DNA of 64,000 nucleotides from Ga0077555 sp963761475. GTDB lineage: Bacteria; Pseudomonadota; Alphaproteobacteria; Rhizobiales; Hyphomicrobiaceae. Numbering within the stretch: the stretch's first letter is position 1; the number at the start of each line of letters is the position of its first letter. Of the stretch, positions 27,359 to 36,435 are shown in pieces. A program made the translations under genes and the position numbers. The notes under the pieces are model-generated. The model searched no databases. It saw nothing but the letters and a program-made list of their open reading frames with translations, and was not told where the DNA came from. The stretch is taken from NCBI GenBank assembly GCA_963761475.1, contig CAVXGT010000034.1, positions 1 to 64,000 of the forward strand, written 5' to 3'.

Positions 27359-28756
27359 ATGAACGCACTCCTCTCCCTTCTGGTTTCCTGCGGACTTGCG
27401 CTGCTGATGGCGTCGGGCCCTGCGGGAGCGCAGATCGGGGCCTCTGCGACCTTCATCACGCCATTTCCGGACGGCGACCGCTACCGGGTGCAGGTCTATG
27501 GCGATGCCATGTCGGCAGGCTTGCACGAAGCGTTGAAGGAGGAGATGGGCGAGGAAGCGCGCTTTGCCATCGACGGCAAGCACCGCTGGCTCGCGGGCCT
27601 GCTCAAGGCGGACATCGACGAGGAAGCGCGGCAGATCGCCGGCCGGCTGAAGGCGGATGCGACTGATATCGCGATCGTCATGCTGGGGACGCAGGACCGG
27701 CTGGCGCTGCGCAAGGACGGTCGGCGGATCGGGGTCGGCAGCGCCGAATGGAAGGTCGAGTATTCCCGCCGCCTCGACGTGATGATGCGGACGCTGCGGC
27801 AAGGCAAAGTCGGCGTCATCTGGGTCGGCTTGCCGGTGATGCGGCGGCAGGATGCGACCAACGATGCCGAAATGATGAACGAACTCATCCGCAGCCGGGC
27901 TCTGGCCAACGGGGCGCGCTTCATCGACATCTTCGCGAGTTTTGCCGACGAGGACCGAAACTACAATTCACACGGGCCCGATCTCGACGGCAAGAGCCGG
28001 CTGCTGCGCGAAGGCGACGGGGTGCATTTCACGTGGCATGGCTCGCGCAAGCTTGCGCATTTCGTGGAGCGGGAGTTGAAGCGGGCGGCGCAAACGGCGT
28101 GGGACGAGCGGACGATCCCGCTGGCGGGCACCGAAGCCGAGCAAACCAGGATCAGGCCGCCTTCCAACGTCAAGCTGGCACCGTTGCCACAGATTCTGGC
28201 GGGTGGGGCAAAGGGCACCCGCCCTGCGGCGAAACGCAATGCCGCAGCGGAGGCTGCCGGCGGGATCGCGGCGGATAACAGCCAGATAACCGTCAACCTT
28301 CCAGGTGCGCAGGGGCGGATCGAGGCGATCAAGCTCGAGATCGTGCGGCCCGCCATACCGGCCAACGTGCTCAGCCTGATCAAGCGCCGGGAAGCGGCTG
28401 ACAAACCGAGCCAGGTGGGTGATGCCGTCATGACGGAGATCCTGGGCGGCATCACCGTCGTGTCGTCGGTAACGCTGTCGGGCGAAGGCGCCAGCGAACG
28501 ACGGCGAGGCGTTGCCGGGGCGACGTCGCCACTGCATCGCGTGTTGCAACGGGGAGAATCCCTGCCGCCAAAGCCCGGACGGTCGGACGATTTGCCATGG
28601 CCGCGGCAGGAACCGGAGCTGATGCCGGCGGCGCTGAAGTCCAGGGATGGCGGCGGCGGCTTGCGGTCGGTCCCGGCCGCCGCTCCCGGTAACGCAGCAT
28701 GGCCGGGCGGCCCCGCACTGCCGCGCCGGCCCAGCCGGGAGCTGCGCCGCGATTGA
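27359..28756 (+). CDS. Exported SGNH/GDSL-like protein (DUF459 type)
   Basis: About 465 residues. A signal peptide (MNALLSLLVSCGLALLMASG, then AGAQ) is followed by an SGNH-hydrolase domain with block I degenerate (VQVYGDAMSAGL, Asp in place of the catalytic Ser), IAIVMLGTQDR (block III-like) and block V DGVHFTWHGSRKLA (Asp-x-x-His). The last 200 residues are low-complexity Pro/Ala/Arg. Rhizobial DUF459 proteins are periplasmic and suspected in polysaccharide or peptidoglycan acylation. The missing Ser makes hydrolase activity doubtful. Start ATG 27359 is chosen for the signal peptide; the frame is open back to 27257. Confidence 0.75.
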   Translation: MNALLSLLVSCGLALLMASGPAGAQIGASATFITPFPDGDRYRVQVYGDAMSAGLHEALKEEMGEEARFAIDGKHRWLAGLLKADIDEEARQIAGRLKADATDIAIVMLGTQDRLALRKDGRRIGVGSAEWKVEYSRRLDVMMRTLRQGKVGVIWVGLPVMRRQDATNDAEMMNELIRSRALANGARFIDIFASFADEDRNYNSHGPDLDGKSRLLREGDGVHFTWHGSRKLAHFVERELKRAAQTAWDERTIPLAGTEAEQTRIRPPSNVKLAPLPQILAGGAKGTRPAAKRNAAAEAAGGIAADNSQITVNLPGAQGRIEAIKLEIVRPAIPANVLSLIKRREAADKPSQVGDAVMTEILGGITVVSSVTLSGEGASERRRGVAGATSPLHRVLQRGESLPPKPGRSDDLPWPRQEPELMPAALKSRDGGGGLRSVPAAAPGNAAWPGGPALPRRPSRELRRD

Positions 28757-28896
28757 GGTGCCGGCAACAGCGCCGTCGCACCCAGTGCCGGCGTCGCGCG
28801 CACCTGCGGGGTACTGGCCAACAGGCTGGACCCGGTCGTCCGTGAGTGGCACGCTGGGCTCATCTCCGCATTTTCGACCGCCATGGATGAGCCTCG

Positions 28897-29946
28897 ATGA
28901 GCAGCCCCAACCAACCCACCGCCTACGGCCGCATCTTTCCGCCGCGCCAGGACTGGCTCGACAAGGCACCTGCCGAAGACGTGCTGGAGCCCGGCCTCGG
29001 GATCGTCGACACGCACCATCACCTGTGGGACTGGCCAGAGCGCGGGCGGTACATGACGGAGGAGCTGCTGGCGGACACGGGCAGTGGGCACAAGGTCGAG
29101 GCGACAGTGTTCATCGAGTGCCGCTTTGCCTACCTTAAGGATGGGCCTGCGGAGATGCGCTCGGTCGGCGAAGTGGCCGAGGTGGCGCGGATCGGGGCCG
29201 CTGCCGACGCAAAGTTCGGAACGGCGACGCGGGTGGCGCAGGGAATCGTCGGCTATGCGGATCTCGCCATGGGCGACCGGGTCGAGCCCGTGCTGGCGGC
29301 GCTGGTCGAGGCGGGCAAGGGGCGTTTCCGGGGCGTTCGCAATTCGGCCGGCTGGCATGAAGATCCGATCATCGGCAACAACCATCACGGCGCGGCGGCC
29401 GGCCACTACCGGCGGCCGGAGTTCCATGCCGGCCTCAAGCGGCTCACGGCGATGGGACTGTCGCTCGATGCGCTCGTCTATCACCACCACCACGACGACA
29501 TGCTGGCGCTGGCGCGCGCCTGCCCCGACGCCAACATCATCATGAACCACACGGGCATGCCGCTCGGCTATGGTCCCTTCACGGGCAAGCTCGATGCGGT
29601 GCGGACCCAGTGGCTCAAAGTGCTGCCGGAGATCGCGGCCTGCCCGAACGTCACCATGAAGCTCGGCGGCATGATGATGCGGCTCGCCGCCTACGACTAC
29701 AATGCGCTGGCCGCACCGCCATCGGCGCAACAGCTTGCGGACTACTGGCGACCGTGGATCGAGCCTTGCATCGAGATGTTCGGCGCGAACCGCTGCAACT
29801 TCGAGAGCAACTTTCCCGTCGATAAGATGGGGATCGGCTACAAGGCACTGTGGAACGCGTTCAAGATCATCGCCAAGGACGCCTCGGCCGACGAGAAGCA
29901 CGATCTGTTCGCGGGCACGGCGCGGCGGATCTACAAACTGGATTGA
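28897..29946 (+). CDS. Amidohydrolase family protein (metal-dependent TIM-barrel, amidohydrolase_2)
   Basis: 349 residues. The first metal-site strand is GIVDTHHHLWDWP (His40-His42). Later blocks are YHHHHDDMLALAR, NIIMNHTGMPLG and CNFESNFPVDK, which match lactonase/decarboxylase-type members such as 2-pyrone-4,6-dicarboxylate or sulfomuconolactone hydrolases. Cytoplasmic. It begins a plus-strand run with a carboxymuconolactone decarboxylase-like gene, an acyl-CoA synthetase and a TRAP transporter. This suggests uptake and breakdown of an aromatic or cyclic organic acid; the exact lactone or amide is unknown. Confidence 0.87.
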   Translation: MSSPNQPTAYGRIFPPRQDWLDKAPAEDVLEPGLGIVDTHHHLWDWPERGRYMTEELLADTGSGHKVEATVFIECRFAYLKDGPAEMRSVGEVAEVARIGAAADAKFGTATRVAQGIVGYADLAMGDRVEPVLAALVEAGKGRFRGVRNSAGWHEDPIIGNNHHGAAAGHYRRPEFHAGLKRLTAMGLSLDALVYHHHHDDMLALARACPDANIIMNHTGMPLGYGPFTGKLDAVRTQWLKVLPEIAACPNVTMKLGGMMMRLAAYDYNALAAPPSAQQLADYWRPWIEPCIEMFGANRCNFESNFPVDKMGIGYKALWNAFKIIAKDASADEKHDLFAGTARRIYKLD

Positions 29947-30064
29947 TAAGCGTAGCGCCGTAGGGCCTGCGACACCGGCGACGGCTGGCGACCTGCGACG
30001 CGTAGGCCCCCACCGGGCAGCGCGAACACGAGAAACACAGCACAATCGAAGTAAAGGACAGCAC

Positions 30065-30610
30065 ATGGCCCGCGTACCCGTATTCAAATCCACCGACGAG
30101 CTCGACGGCGAGGCCCGGGCCATTGCGGAGAAAATCATCGATCGGCGCAAATCTCTGGAGGGGCCGTTCTCGGTGTGGATGCATGCGCCTGAGTGGGCCG
30201 AGCGGGTAGCGCACCTCGGTACGCTCGTTCGCTGGGAGGGGACGCTGGATCTGCGCATCCGCACGCTTGCCGCGCTGGTGGTCGGACGTCAGCTCCAAGC
30301 GCAGTATGTGTGGGGCATCCAAGGAGTGATCGGGGCCGAGCGCAACATTCCCCGATCGACGATCGATGCCATCCGTGACGGCCGTTCCGAAGGCATTCCG
30401 GCCGAGGATCTCCAGATCATCGATTTCACGCGGCAACTGCTCGCCAAAAACCGCGTCGACGAACCGCTCGCGCAGGCGGTGCTGGCACGGCTCGGGGCGG
30501 ATCAGTATGTGCAGCTGACGACCTGCATCGGCTACTACGCGATGCTGGCGATGACGGTGAACGGGGCCGAGTTGCCGCCGAACCCGAAGCACGAGGCGCT
30601 CAAGGTCTAA
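30065..30610 (+). CDS. Carboxymuconolactone decarboxylase-like (AhpD-fold) protein
   Basis: 181 residues of the all-helical CMD/AhpD fold: GPFSVWMHAPEWAERVAHLG and LDLRIRTLAALVVGRQLQAQ are characteristic. In relatives the helix after this carries YEWxxH, or CxxC in AhpD. Here it reads QYVWGIQG, so both the acidic residue and the His are absent and there is no cysteine pair. It may therefore have lost classical activity or use a different mechanism. Same strand as the amidohydrolase (118 bp upstream), probably one catabolic unit. Confidence 0.83.
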   Translation: MARVPVFKSTDELDGEARAIAEKIIDRRKSLEGPFSVWMHAPEWAERVAHLGTLVRWEGTLDLRIRTLAALVVGRQLQAQYVWGIQGVIGAERNIPRSTIDAIRDGRSEGIPAEDLQIIDFTRQLLAKNRVDEPLAQAVLARLGADQYVQLTTCIGYYAMLAMTVNGAELPPNPKHEALKV

Positions 30611-31136
30611 GAGTTGTCGTGACGCCTTCCAACGCCGCTGCATATTTGCGGTTTGCTTGGCGGATGTGGGGTGCTGAACAATCGCGCCTGCGGCGCGAGC
30701 TGGGCCAGCCTCCCGCTCCGCTGGAGGGATACCCTCCAGACCGCCCGTCTTTGTGGTGTGCGAAGCGGGGATGGAGGTGGAGATGGGGAGCGGCACTCGA
30801 GCGGGTGCCCGCAGGCCTCGACGCCATTACTCAGGGCCGCCGAGCATGTCCGTTTCTCGGGGGGCTTGGTCGACCGCAAGACAGGATCGAGCCTGAATGT
30901 TCTGATCGATTTCCTCGTGCGAATTGTCTCGAGAACAGCCATCGAAGATGGCTCCTTGATCGTCGCCCCAACCAGCGCGACGATGGACCAAGCTGCGGAT
31001 GACAAGGGAAGGCGAGATCTAGTCGAAGCAAAGGTGGTGCCGATTCCATGTTGATTGAGGTCCTGTGCTTTGCTACCGAATTCGACGCCAGCGCGGGAGC
31101 CGCGGAGCTGCAAGTATACGGCGCGAGGGCCACTTG
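30611..31136. other. 526-bp gap with a hairpin and a gene fossil
   Basis: It contains the perfect hairpin CTGGAGGG-ATA-CCCTCCAG (30721-30739), which may end or stabilise the upstream mRNA. On the minus strand is a short nitroreductase-like fragment, listed separately. No intact gene is seen. Confidence 0.5.
30880..30942 (-). pseudogene. N-terminal fragment of a nitroreductase-like gene
   Basis: From ATG 30942 the minus strand reads MAVLETIRTRKSIRTFRLD, which closely fits the opening of FMN nitroreductases (…xAIRTRRSVRxFxPDPV). After about 21 residues the similarity stops and the frame runs into unrelated sequence. It is probably the start of a gene whose remainder was deleted. It is short, so chance similarity is possible. 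Confidence 0.4.
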
Positions 31137-32699
31137 ATGACCGTCCAATTCGGAGACCTTCTCGAGAAAGCTTCCCGTGCCTACGGGGACGATCCGGCGG
31201 TTACCATGGAAGGCCGTACCAAGTCGTGGATCGAGGTTCACGAGCGTTGCCGGAACCTTGCGGCCGGTTTCGAGCGGCTCGGTCTCACCCGAGGGGATCG
31301 GGTGGCCTATCTGGGATTCAACTCCGACGCGCTGTTCGAATGCTACTTCGCGCCGTCACTGGCCGGCCTAGAAACAGTCGTGCTCAACTTCCGCTGGTCC
31401 GCTCGCGAGTGCGCAGCAGCTTTGAGCGACTGCACGCCCAAGGCGCTGATCTTTGATGCGGCGCATGCCGAACTGGCCGGCGAAGCGGCGTCCATGTCCG
31501 GTCAGTCGCCTCATATGATCGCGGTCGCGCCGTCCGGGCATGCATCCGCCATCGCCTATGAGGAGCTGGCGATGCGGCCCGGCACTCCGAGCAGCCGGGG
31601 ATCGTGCGATGACGACACACTCATCATCTACTTCACGGGCGGAACGACGGGACGATCCAAAGGCGTGATGCTGTCCCATTGGAACCTCTTTGCGAATGCA
31701 ATGGGCGCCCCACACATCATGGGCAACGAGCGGGACAGCGCGCAGCTTGTCGTCGGCCCCATGTTTCACCTCGCGCCGGGATCACGGATATTCTCGGCCG
31801 TTCTGCTCAACATCCACTCCGTCATCATGCCGCGCTTCGATGTGACCGAGATGATGGCGCTCATCGAGCGCCACAGGATCCATTCGCTCACACTCGTTCC
31901 AACGATGATGCATATGATCCTCGCTCATCCCGACTTCGACCGCTATGACTTGTCGTGTGTCGGTCAGATCACGCTCGGCGGTTCGCCGACACCGCGCGAT
32001 CTCCTGGAAAAGGTCATTGCCGCATTTCCATCCGCCAAACTCAACAACGGCTATGGGATGACGGAAATGTCGCCGATGCTGGCGGCGCTGACGGCGGAGT
32101 ACCACGTTCTCGAGGGTCCGAACGCGGGCAAGCTCAATTCCGTGGGCCGGCCTGTACCCTACCTCGATATCCGTATCTTCGATGCGGACGACCGCGAGTT
32201 GCCGCAGGGCGAGATCGGCGAGATCGTGGCGCGCGGACCGACAGTCATGAAGGGCTACCTCAACCGTCCAGAGGAAAACGCGGTGGCGCTGCGTGGCGGC
32301 TGGTTTCATACCGGCGACATGGGCTACTTCGACAAGGATGGGCTCCTCTATATTTCCGGCAGATCGAAGGACATGATCATCTCGGGGGGCGAGAACGTTT
32401 ATCCCACCGAGATCGAAGACGTGATGTCCACGCACCCGGCCGTGTCGCAAGTGGCTGTCATCGGCGTACCGTCGGAAAAATGGGGTGAAGCGGTGCATGC
32501 CGTCGTGATCCTGGCCGAAGGCGCCGACCTCGCAGCAGACCACCTGATCGCCTATTGCCGGGAGCATCTGGCGGGGTACAAATGCCCTCGCGGCATTACC
32601 TTCAGGCGCGAGCCGATGCCGTTGTCGCCCGCCAACAAGATCTTGAAGATCGAGCTGCGAAAGCAGGTTCTGGAAGAGCTGGCGCGCGACCCTCGCTGA
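31137..32699 (+). CDS. AMP-binding acyl-CoA synthetase (class I adenylate-forming)
   Basis: A 520-residue long-/aryl-chain acyl-CoA ligase type enzyme. The P-loop is YFTGGTTGRSKGVMLSH (about residues 163-179), the A5 motif NNGYGMTEMSP, the A7 region GWFHTGDMGY, the hinge region DGLLYISGRSKDMIISGG, and the catalytic Lys is in SPANKILKIELRK near the end. ATG 31137 begins the conserved part; an in-frame ATG at 31065 would add 24 unlikely residues. It activates a carboxylic acid to its CoA thioester. The acid is probably the one imported by the TRAP system that follows. Confidence 0.92.
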   Translation: MTVQFGDLLEKASRAYGDDPAVTMEGRTKSWIEVHERCRNLAAGFERLGLTRGDRVAYLGFNSDALFECYFAPSLAGLETVVLNFRWSARECAAALSDCTPKALIFDAAHAELAGEAASMSGQSPHMIAVAPSGHASAIAYEELAMRPGTPSSRGSCDDDTLIIYFTGGTTGRSKGVMLSHWNLFANAMGAPHIMGNERDSAQLVVGPMFHLAPGSRIFSAVLLNIHSVIMPRFDVTEMMALIERHRIHSLTLVPTMMHMILAHPDFDRYDLSCVGQITLGGSPTPRDLLEKVIAAFPSAKLNNGYGMTEMSPMLAALTAEYHVLEGPNAGKLNSVGRPVPYLDIRIFDADDRELPQGEIGEIVARGPTVMKGYLNRPEENAVALRGGWFHTGDMGYFDKDGLLYISGRSKDMIISGGENVYPTEIEDVMSTHPAVSQVAVIGVPSEKWGEAVHAVVILAEGADLAADHLIAYCREHLAGYKCPRGITFRREPMPLSPANKILKIELRKQVLEELARDPR

Positions 32700-32866
32700 T
32701 CCTGGTCATGCACCTTTGCAAGGTTGCGTCTTGGGAGCGCACGGGCGGGTGTAATCGCCGCATGGCGGTCGAGCGCTAATCACAGTTGCGCACTTTTGTT
32801 CCTGTGCCACAATCACTTCGTTGACCGAGCCGGTCTCACAGAGCTCAAACCCTTGGGAGGATGACG

Positions 32867-34037
32867 ATGGCGGATAAGACGAGGACGGACTTGACCACGG
32901 CAGGCCAGGCCGCAGACGGCGTTGGCGAACCAACCACGGCTGCGAAGGCGCCCCGGAAGTCGGCGCTGAACAGGCGCGACTATCTCAAATCGGCTGCCGT
33001 GGTCGCGGGCGCCGGCGCTGCCTCGATCGGCATGCCCTCGATCGCCAAGGCACAAAACAAGACGTGGAAGCTGAAGCTCCAGAGCAACTGGACGGGCATT
33101 GGCATCGAGTTCGCAGGATCGCGCTGCCAAGCTCTTCGTCGACCGGGTCCAGAAGTTGTCCGGTGGTCGCATCGAGGTCACGAACTTCAATGCGGAGGTT
33201 CTGCTCGGAATCGGTGAGACCTTCCGCGGCGTCGGTTCGGGCGTGGCAGACCTCGCCGTCACGTCGTCGATCTACCACAGGGGTATCGTACCCGTCGGCG
33301 AGTATCTGTGGGCGGTGCCCTTCTTCCCGGTCACGACGCTCGAATTCTACGAGCAAATCTATCACTTCATGGGCATCAAGGAACTCTGGCAAGAGGCCTA
33401 CAAGCCGCACAACGTCGCGCACTTGACCTATATGATCTCGGACGAGTGGGGCGCGATGGTATCGACGCGCCCGGTCGCGACATACGCCGACTTCAAGGGC
33501 ATGAAGGTCCGCGCGTTCGGCATCTGGGCCGATTGGCTAGTGCACAATGGCGCTTCGATCGTCACCGTCCCGGGCGGCGAGGTATACACCGCCATCCAGA
33601 CCAGGATCCTCGATGCCGCGGCGTTCGGATCACCGGATGCCTGGGCGGGCATGAAGATGCACGAGGTGTGCAAGTACTACATCAACCCCTCAGTGATCCC
33701 CTACGACATTGTAGAGGTGATCATGAACTTGAAGACCTTGAATGAGATGCCAGCGGATCTGCAGGAGGTGATGATCACCGCCTCGCGCACCATGAACACC
33801 GAGCTTGCCGCCATGACCATCGCGACCGACGCGCGGGGCCGCAAGAAGCTCGCAGAGGGTGGCATGCAAACGGTCATGATGCCTGATGACGAGCTGAAGA
33901 AGGCCGCCGAATGGTGCTGGAATCAGTTCCTGAGCAGGAAGGGCAAAGACAAATATATCGACAAGGTGATCGACATCTACAGCCAGGCCCGCCAGCTCCA
34001 TAAGGACTATTACGGGCCGAAGCAGCTCCCGGTGTAA
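32867..34037 (+). pseudogene. dctP: TRAP transporter substrate-binding protein DctP, one frameshift
   Basis: ATG 32867 has TTGGGAGG just upstream (an ATG at 32861 is too close to it). A Tat-type signal follows: SALNRRDYLKSAAVVAGAG with twin Arg, cleaved near AKAQ. The mature start KTWKLKLQSNWTG is in this frame; near 33113 the frame changes and continues DRAAKLFVDRVQKLSGGRIEV. The DctP fold is complete: VPFFPVTTLEFYEQIYHF, YADFKGMKVRAFG and the conserved ligand Arg region. The span is one base over a multiple of three. Periplasmic receptor for an organic acid; its two membrane partners follow. Probably one base error or a fresh mutation. Confidence 0.85.
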
Positions 34038-34066
34038 GTCCGAGTTCATCGGCTTTTCAACAGGAG

Positions 34067-34124
34067 CCCTGGCATCTTGCCGGGGCAGAGAATCGCACGA
34101 TGCGCCTCATAGGGTGCATCGTGC
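34067..34124 (+). promoter_or_regulatory. Two hairpins between dctP and dctQ
   Basis: CCCTGGCA-TCT-TGCCGGGG (34067-34085) and GCACGATGC/GCATCGTGC (34095-34103 and 34116-34124, 12-nt loop) follow the dctP stop. There is no T-run, so they more likely protect the dctP mRNA end, or act as partial attenuators that keep the binding protein in excess. Confidence 0.5.
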
Positions 34125-34246
34125 CCGACAGGCCGAGGCGAGCGCATGGCGAGGCTTACGCTGCGCGTCCTACGGGTCATGACGTCGAGGCCGGCATCGG
34201 CGCGTGCTGGGTCTGCGGCGGTCGCGAGCGGGCATGGGAGTGGACG

Positions 34247-34780
34247 TTGAAAATAATCGAGAACTACCTGCGCTTCACGGATTGGCTGAACGCCAAGTTC
34301 GCCTGGGTCGTGGCGTTTTTGATATGCCCGATGCTCTTCATCATGATCTGGGAGATCGTGATGAGGTACTTCTTCAATGCGCCTTCGCAATGGGCCTACG
34401 AAATTTCGCTGTTTCTCTACGGCGGTTACATTGTTCTCGGTGGAGCCTACACGCACTTGTCAGGCGGCCACGTCAACGTCGACATCATCTGGGGCCAGCT
34501 CTCGCCTCGAGGACGCGCGCTGCTCGATATCCTCACCAGCGGCTTTGCGTTTCTGTTTCTCGGGGTTCTGTTCTGGGTCTCGCTGAAAATCACGATCAAC
34601 TCGTGGCAACTTGGCGAGACCACGATGTCGCATTGGAAGCCGATTTATTATCCCCTCCGCACCACGCTGCCGGTGGGATGCTTCCTGTTCCTGATGCAGG
34701 TTCTGGCAAAACTCATCCGCGATGTGGCCATTGTCATCAAGGGCGAGGATGTCTTTCCGGTGCGGGTCGCGCTCCCGTAA
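34247..34780 (+). CDS. dctQ: TRAP transporter small permease DctQ
   Basis: About 177 residues with four membrane helices (about 20-40, 55-75, 95-115 and 135-155): FAWVVAFLICPMLFIMIWEI, then MRYFFNAPSQWAYEISLFLY, the family signature. It joins DctM in the inner membrane for Na+- or H+-driven uptake of the DctP ligand. The start is TTG 34247, chosen because GGGAG sits six bases upstream and the conserved protein begins at KIIENYLRFTDW. The open frame extends to 34100 without support. Confidence 0.88.
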   Translation: MKIIENYLRFTDWLNAKFAWVVAFLICPMLFIMIWEIVMRYFFNAPSQWAYEISLFLYGGYIVLGGAYTHLSGGHVNVDIIWGQLSPRGRALLDILTSGFAFLFLGVLFWVSLKITINSWQLGETTMSHWKPIYYPLRTTLPVGCFLFLMQVLAKLIRDVAIVIKGEDVFPVRVALP

Positions 34781-34852
34781 ACGTCCCAATTCACAACTCA
34801 CCAGTCGTCACAGTGCAGCGCTACAGCGACAGCGCGCCTTAGGAGTCTGTTC

Positions 34853-36172
34853 ATGTTCGTTCTCGGTCCCGAATGGATGACGATCCTGCTGTTCGGCAGC
34901 CTCGTCCTGCTCTTGCTCGCAGGGTTGCCGCTGGTCTTCGCCATCGGTGGCGTGGCGACGCTCTTCATTATTTTTCTTTGGGGCCCTCACGCTCTGCCGG
35001 TACTCGCCAATAGAACCTACATGGCCATGGACATGTTCCTGCTCGTTGCCGTGCCTATGTTCATATTCATGGGCGCCATGTTGCAGCGATGTGGCATCGC
35101 CGAGGACATGTACGAGTTGATGTACCACTGGATGGGCGGCTTGCGCGGCGGACTCGCCGCAGGGACGGTGCTCATCTGCACGATGTTTGCGGCGATGGTC
35201 GGCATCAGTGGCGCGGCCACAACGTCCATGGGTCTGATTGCGCTGCCGTCCATGCTCAAGCGCGGATACAAAAAGGATATCGCGATCGGTTGCATCTCGG
35301 CAGGCGGCTCGCTGGGCATCCTCATTCCGCCGAGCGTGCTGATGATCATTCTCGCTTTGACGTCCCGCCTTTCGGTCGGGCAAATGTTCATCGCCGGAAT
35401 TCTGCCGGGGCTTTTGCTCAGCTCGCTGTTCGTGGCCTATATCCTCATCCGCTGCTATTTCCAGAAGGACCTGGGCCCGAGCGTGCCCCTGGAAGACCGG
35501 CTTCCGTTCAATGAAAGGATCAAGCTCGCAGGAGCCCTGGTGTTGCCGATTGGCCTGATCTTCGCCGTGATGGGCTCGATGTTCTTCGGTATCGCGACAC
35601 CCAGTGAAGCTTCTGCGATCGGCGCGCTCGGAGCTATCGTGAGCGCTTTGATCAAGCGCACGTTCACATGGCCGAATTTCACGTCGGCTCTGTTCATCAC
35701 GCTACGCCTCAGCGCGATGGTGATCTGGATCGTGTTTGCGGCCTCGGCGTTCACGGCGCTCTATGCGGTCACTGGCGCCTCGTCTCTCGTGGGCACCCTC
35801 ATCAAGGGGGTCGGCGATCCCTGGATGGTGATCATCACCATGCAGCTGATCCTCTTCGTGCTCGGGATGTTCTTCGATCCGACCGGCATCGTGCTTCTGA
35901 CCGCACCGATCTTTTTCCCAATCGTCACTTCGCTCGGCTTCGATCCGCTTTGGTTCGCAATCCTCTTCGTGATCAACATGGAGCTGGCTTATCTCACGCC
36001 GCCATTCGGGTTCAACCTGTTCTACATGAAGGCGGTCGTGCCGCCGGGCGTCACGATGATGGACATCTACAAGTCGGCAACGCCGTTCGTTCTGCTCATG
36101 ATCCTGGGACTCGCCATCTGCATGGTGTTTCCTGCAATCATTACTTTGCTGCCGAGCTTGATGAAGTCCTGA
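34853..36172 (+). CDS. dctM: TRAP transporter large permease DctM
   Basis: 439 residues with about 12 membrane helices, the transport subunit. Conserved blocks: RCGIAEDMYELMYHWMGGLRGG-type segment near 85, ISGAATTSMGLIALPSMLKRGY near 120, AGGSLGILIPPSVLMIIL, and near the end ELAYLTPPFGFNLFYMKAV. An AGGAG lies before ATG 34853. It forms an operon with dctP and dctQ. It is followed by a strong terminator at 36191, so the operon ends here. Confidence 0.95.
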   Translation: MFVLGPEWMTILLFGSLVLLLLAGLPLVFAIGGVATLFIIFLWGPHALPVLANRTYMAMDMFLLVAVPMFIFMGAMLQRCGIAEDMYELMYHWMGGLRGGLAAGTVLICTMFAAMVGISGAATTSMGLIALPSMLKRGYKKDIAIGCISAGGSLGILIPPSVLMIILALTSRLSVGQMFIAGILPGLLLSSLFVAYILIRCYFQKDLGPSVPLEDRLPFNERIKLAGALVLPIGLIFAVMGSMFFGIATPSEASAIGALGAIVSALIKRTFTWPNFTSALFITLRLSAMVIWIVFAASAFTALYAVTGASSLVGTLIKGVGDPWMVIITMQLILFVLGMFFDPTGIVLLTAPIFFPIVTSLGFDPLWFAILFVINMELAYLTPPFGFNLFYMKAVVPPGVTMMDIYKSATPFVLLMILGLAICMVFPAIITLLPSLMKS

Positions 36173-36190
36173 GGCATGCGGAGCGGGCCT

Positions 36191-36225
36191 CGATCGATCT
36201 TGGGACGGCTTGCCAAGATCGATCG
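36191..36225 (+). terminator. Terminator of the TRAP operon
   Basis: A perfect 13-bp stem CGATCGATCTTGG/CCAAGATCGATCG (36191-36203 and 36213-36225) with a 9-nt loop, then GGTTTGTG. It lies 18 bp past the dctM stop and may also stop the convergent PMM/PGM gene. Confidence 0.65.
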
Positions 36226-36435
36226 GGTTTGTGTGCCCACGCGCGGCGGCCCGCGATGAGACCAGCTCTCGGTCGCGGGAGAATTGGCGTGATGGGAGGG
36301 ACTATTCCACGTGACCGTCGTGCATGATCGGCCGATCAACCGCAGCGGTTCTGCCGATCCTGCCGCCGCTTGCGCTCACGTCGTGCAACTGAGCCGTGGA
36401 AGAGCAAGTCCGCGCGGCCTGCCCGCCATACCAGC

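Noticed and set aside
27961..30264. 767-residue minus-strand open frame
   Set aside because: Shadow of the SGNH and amidohydrolase genes, which have signatures and signals in the plus frames.
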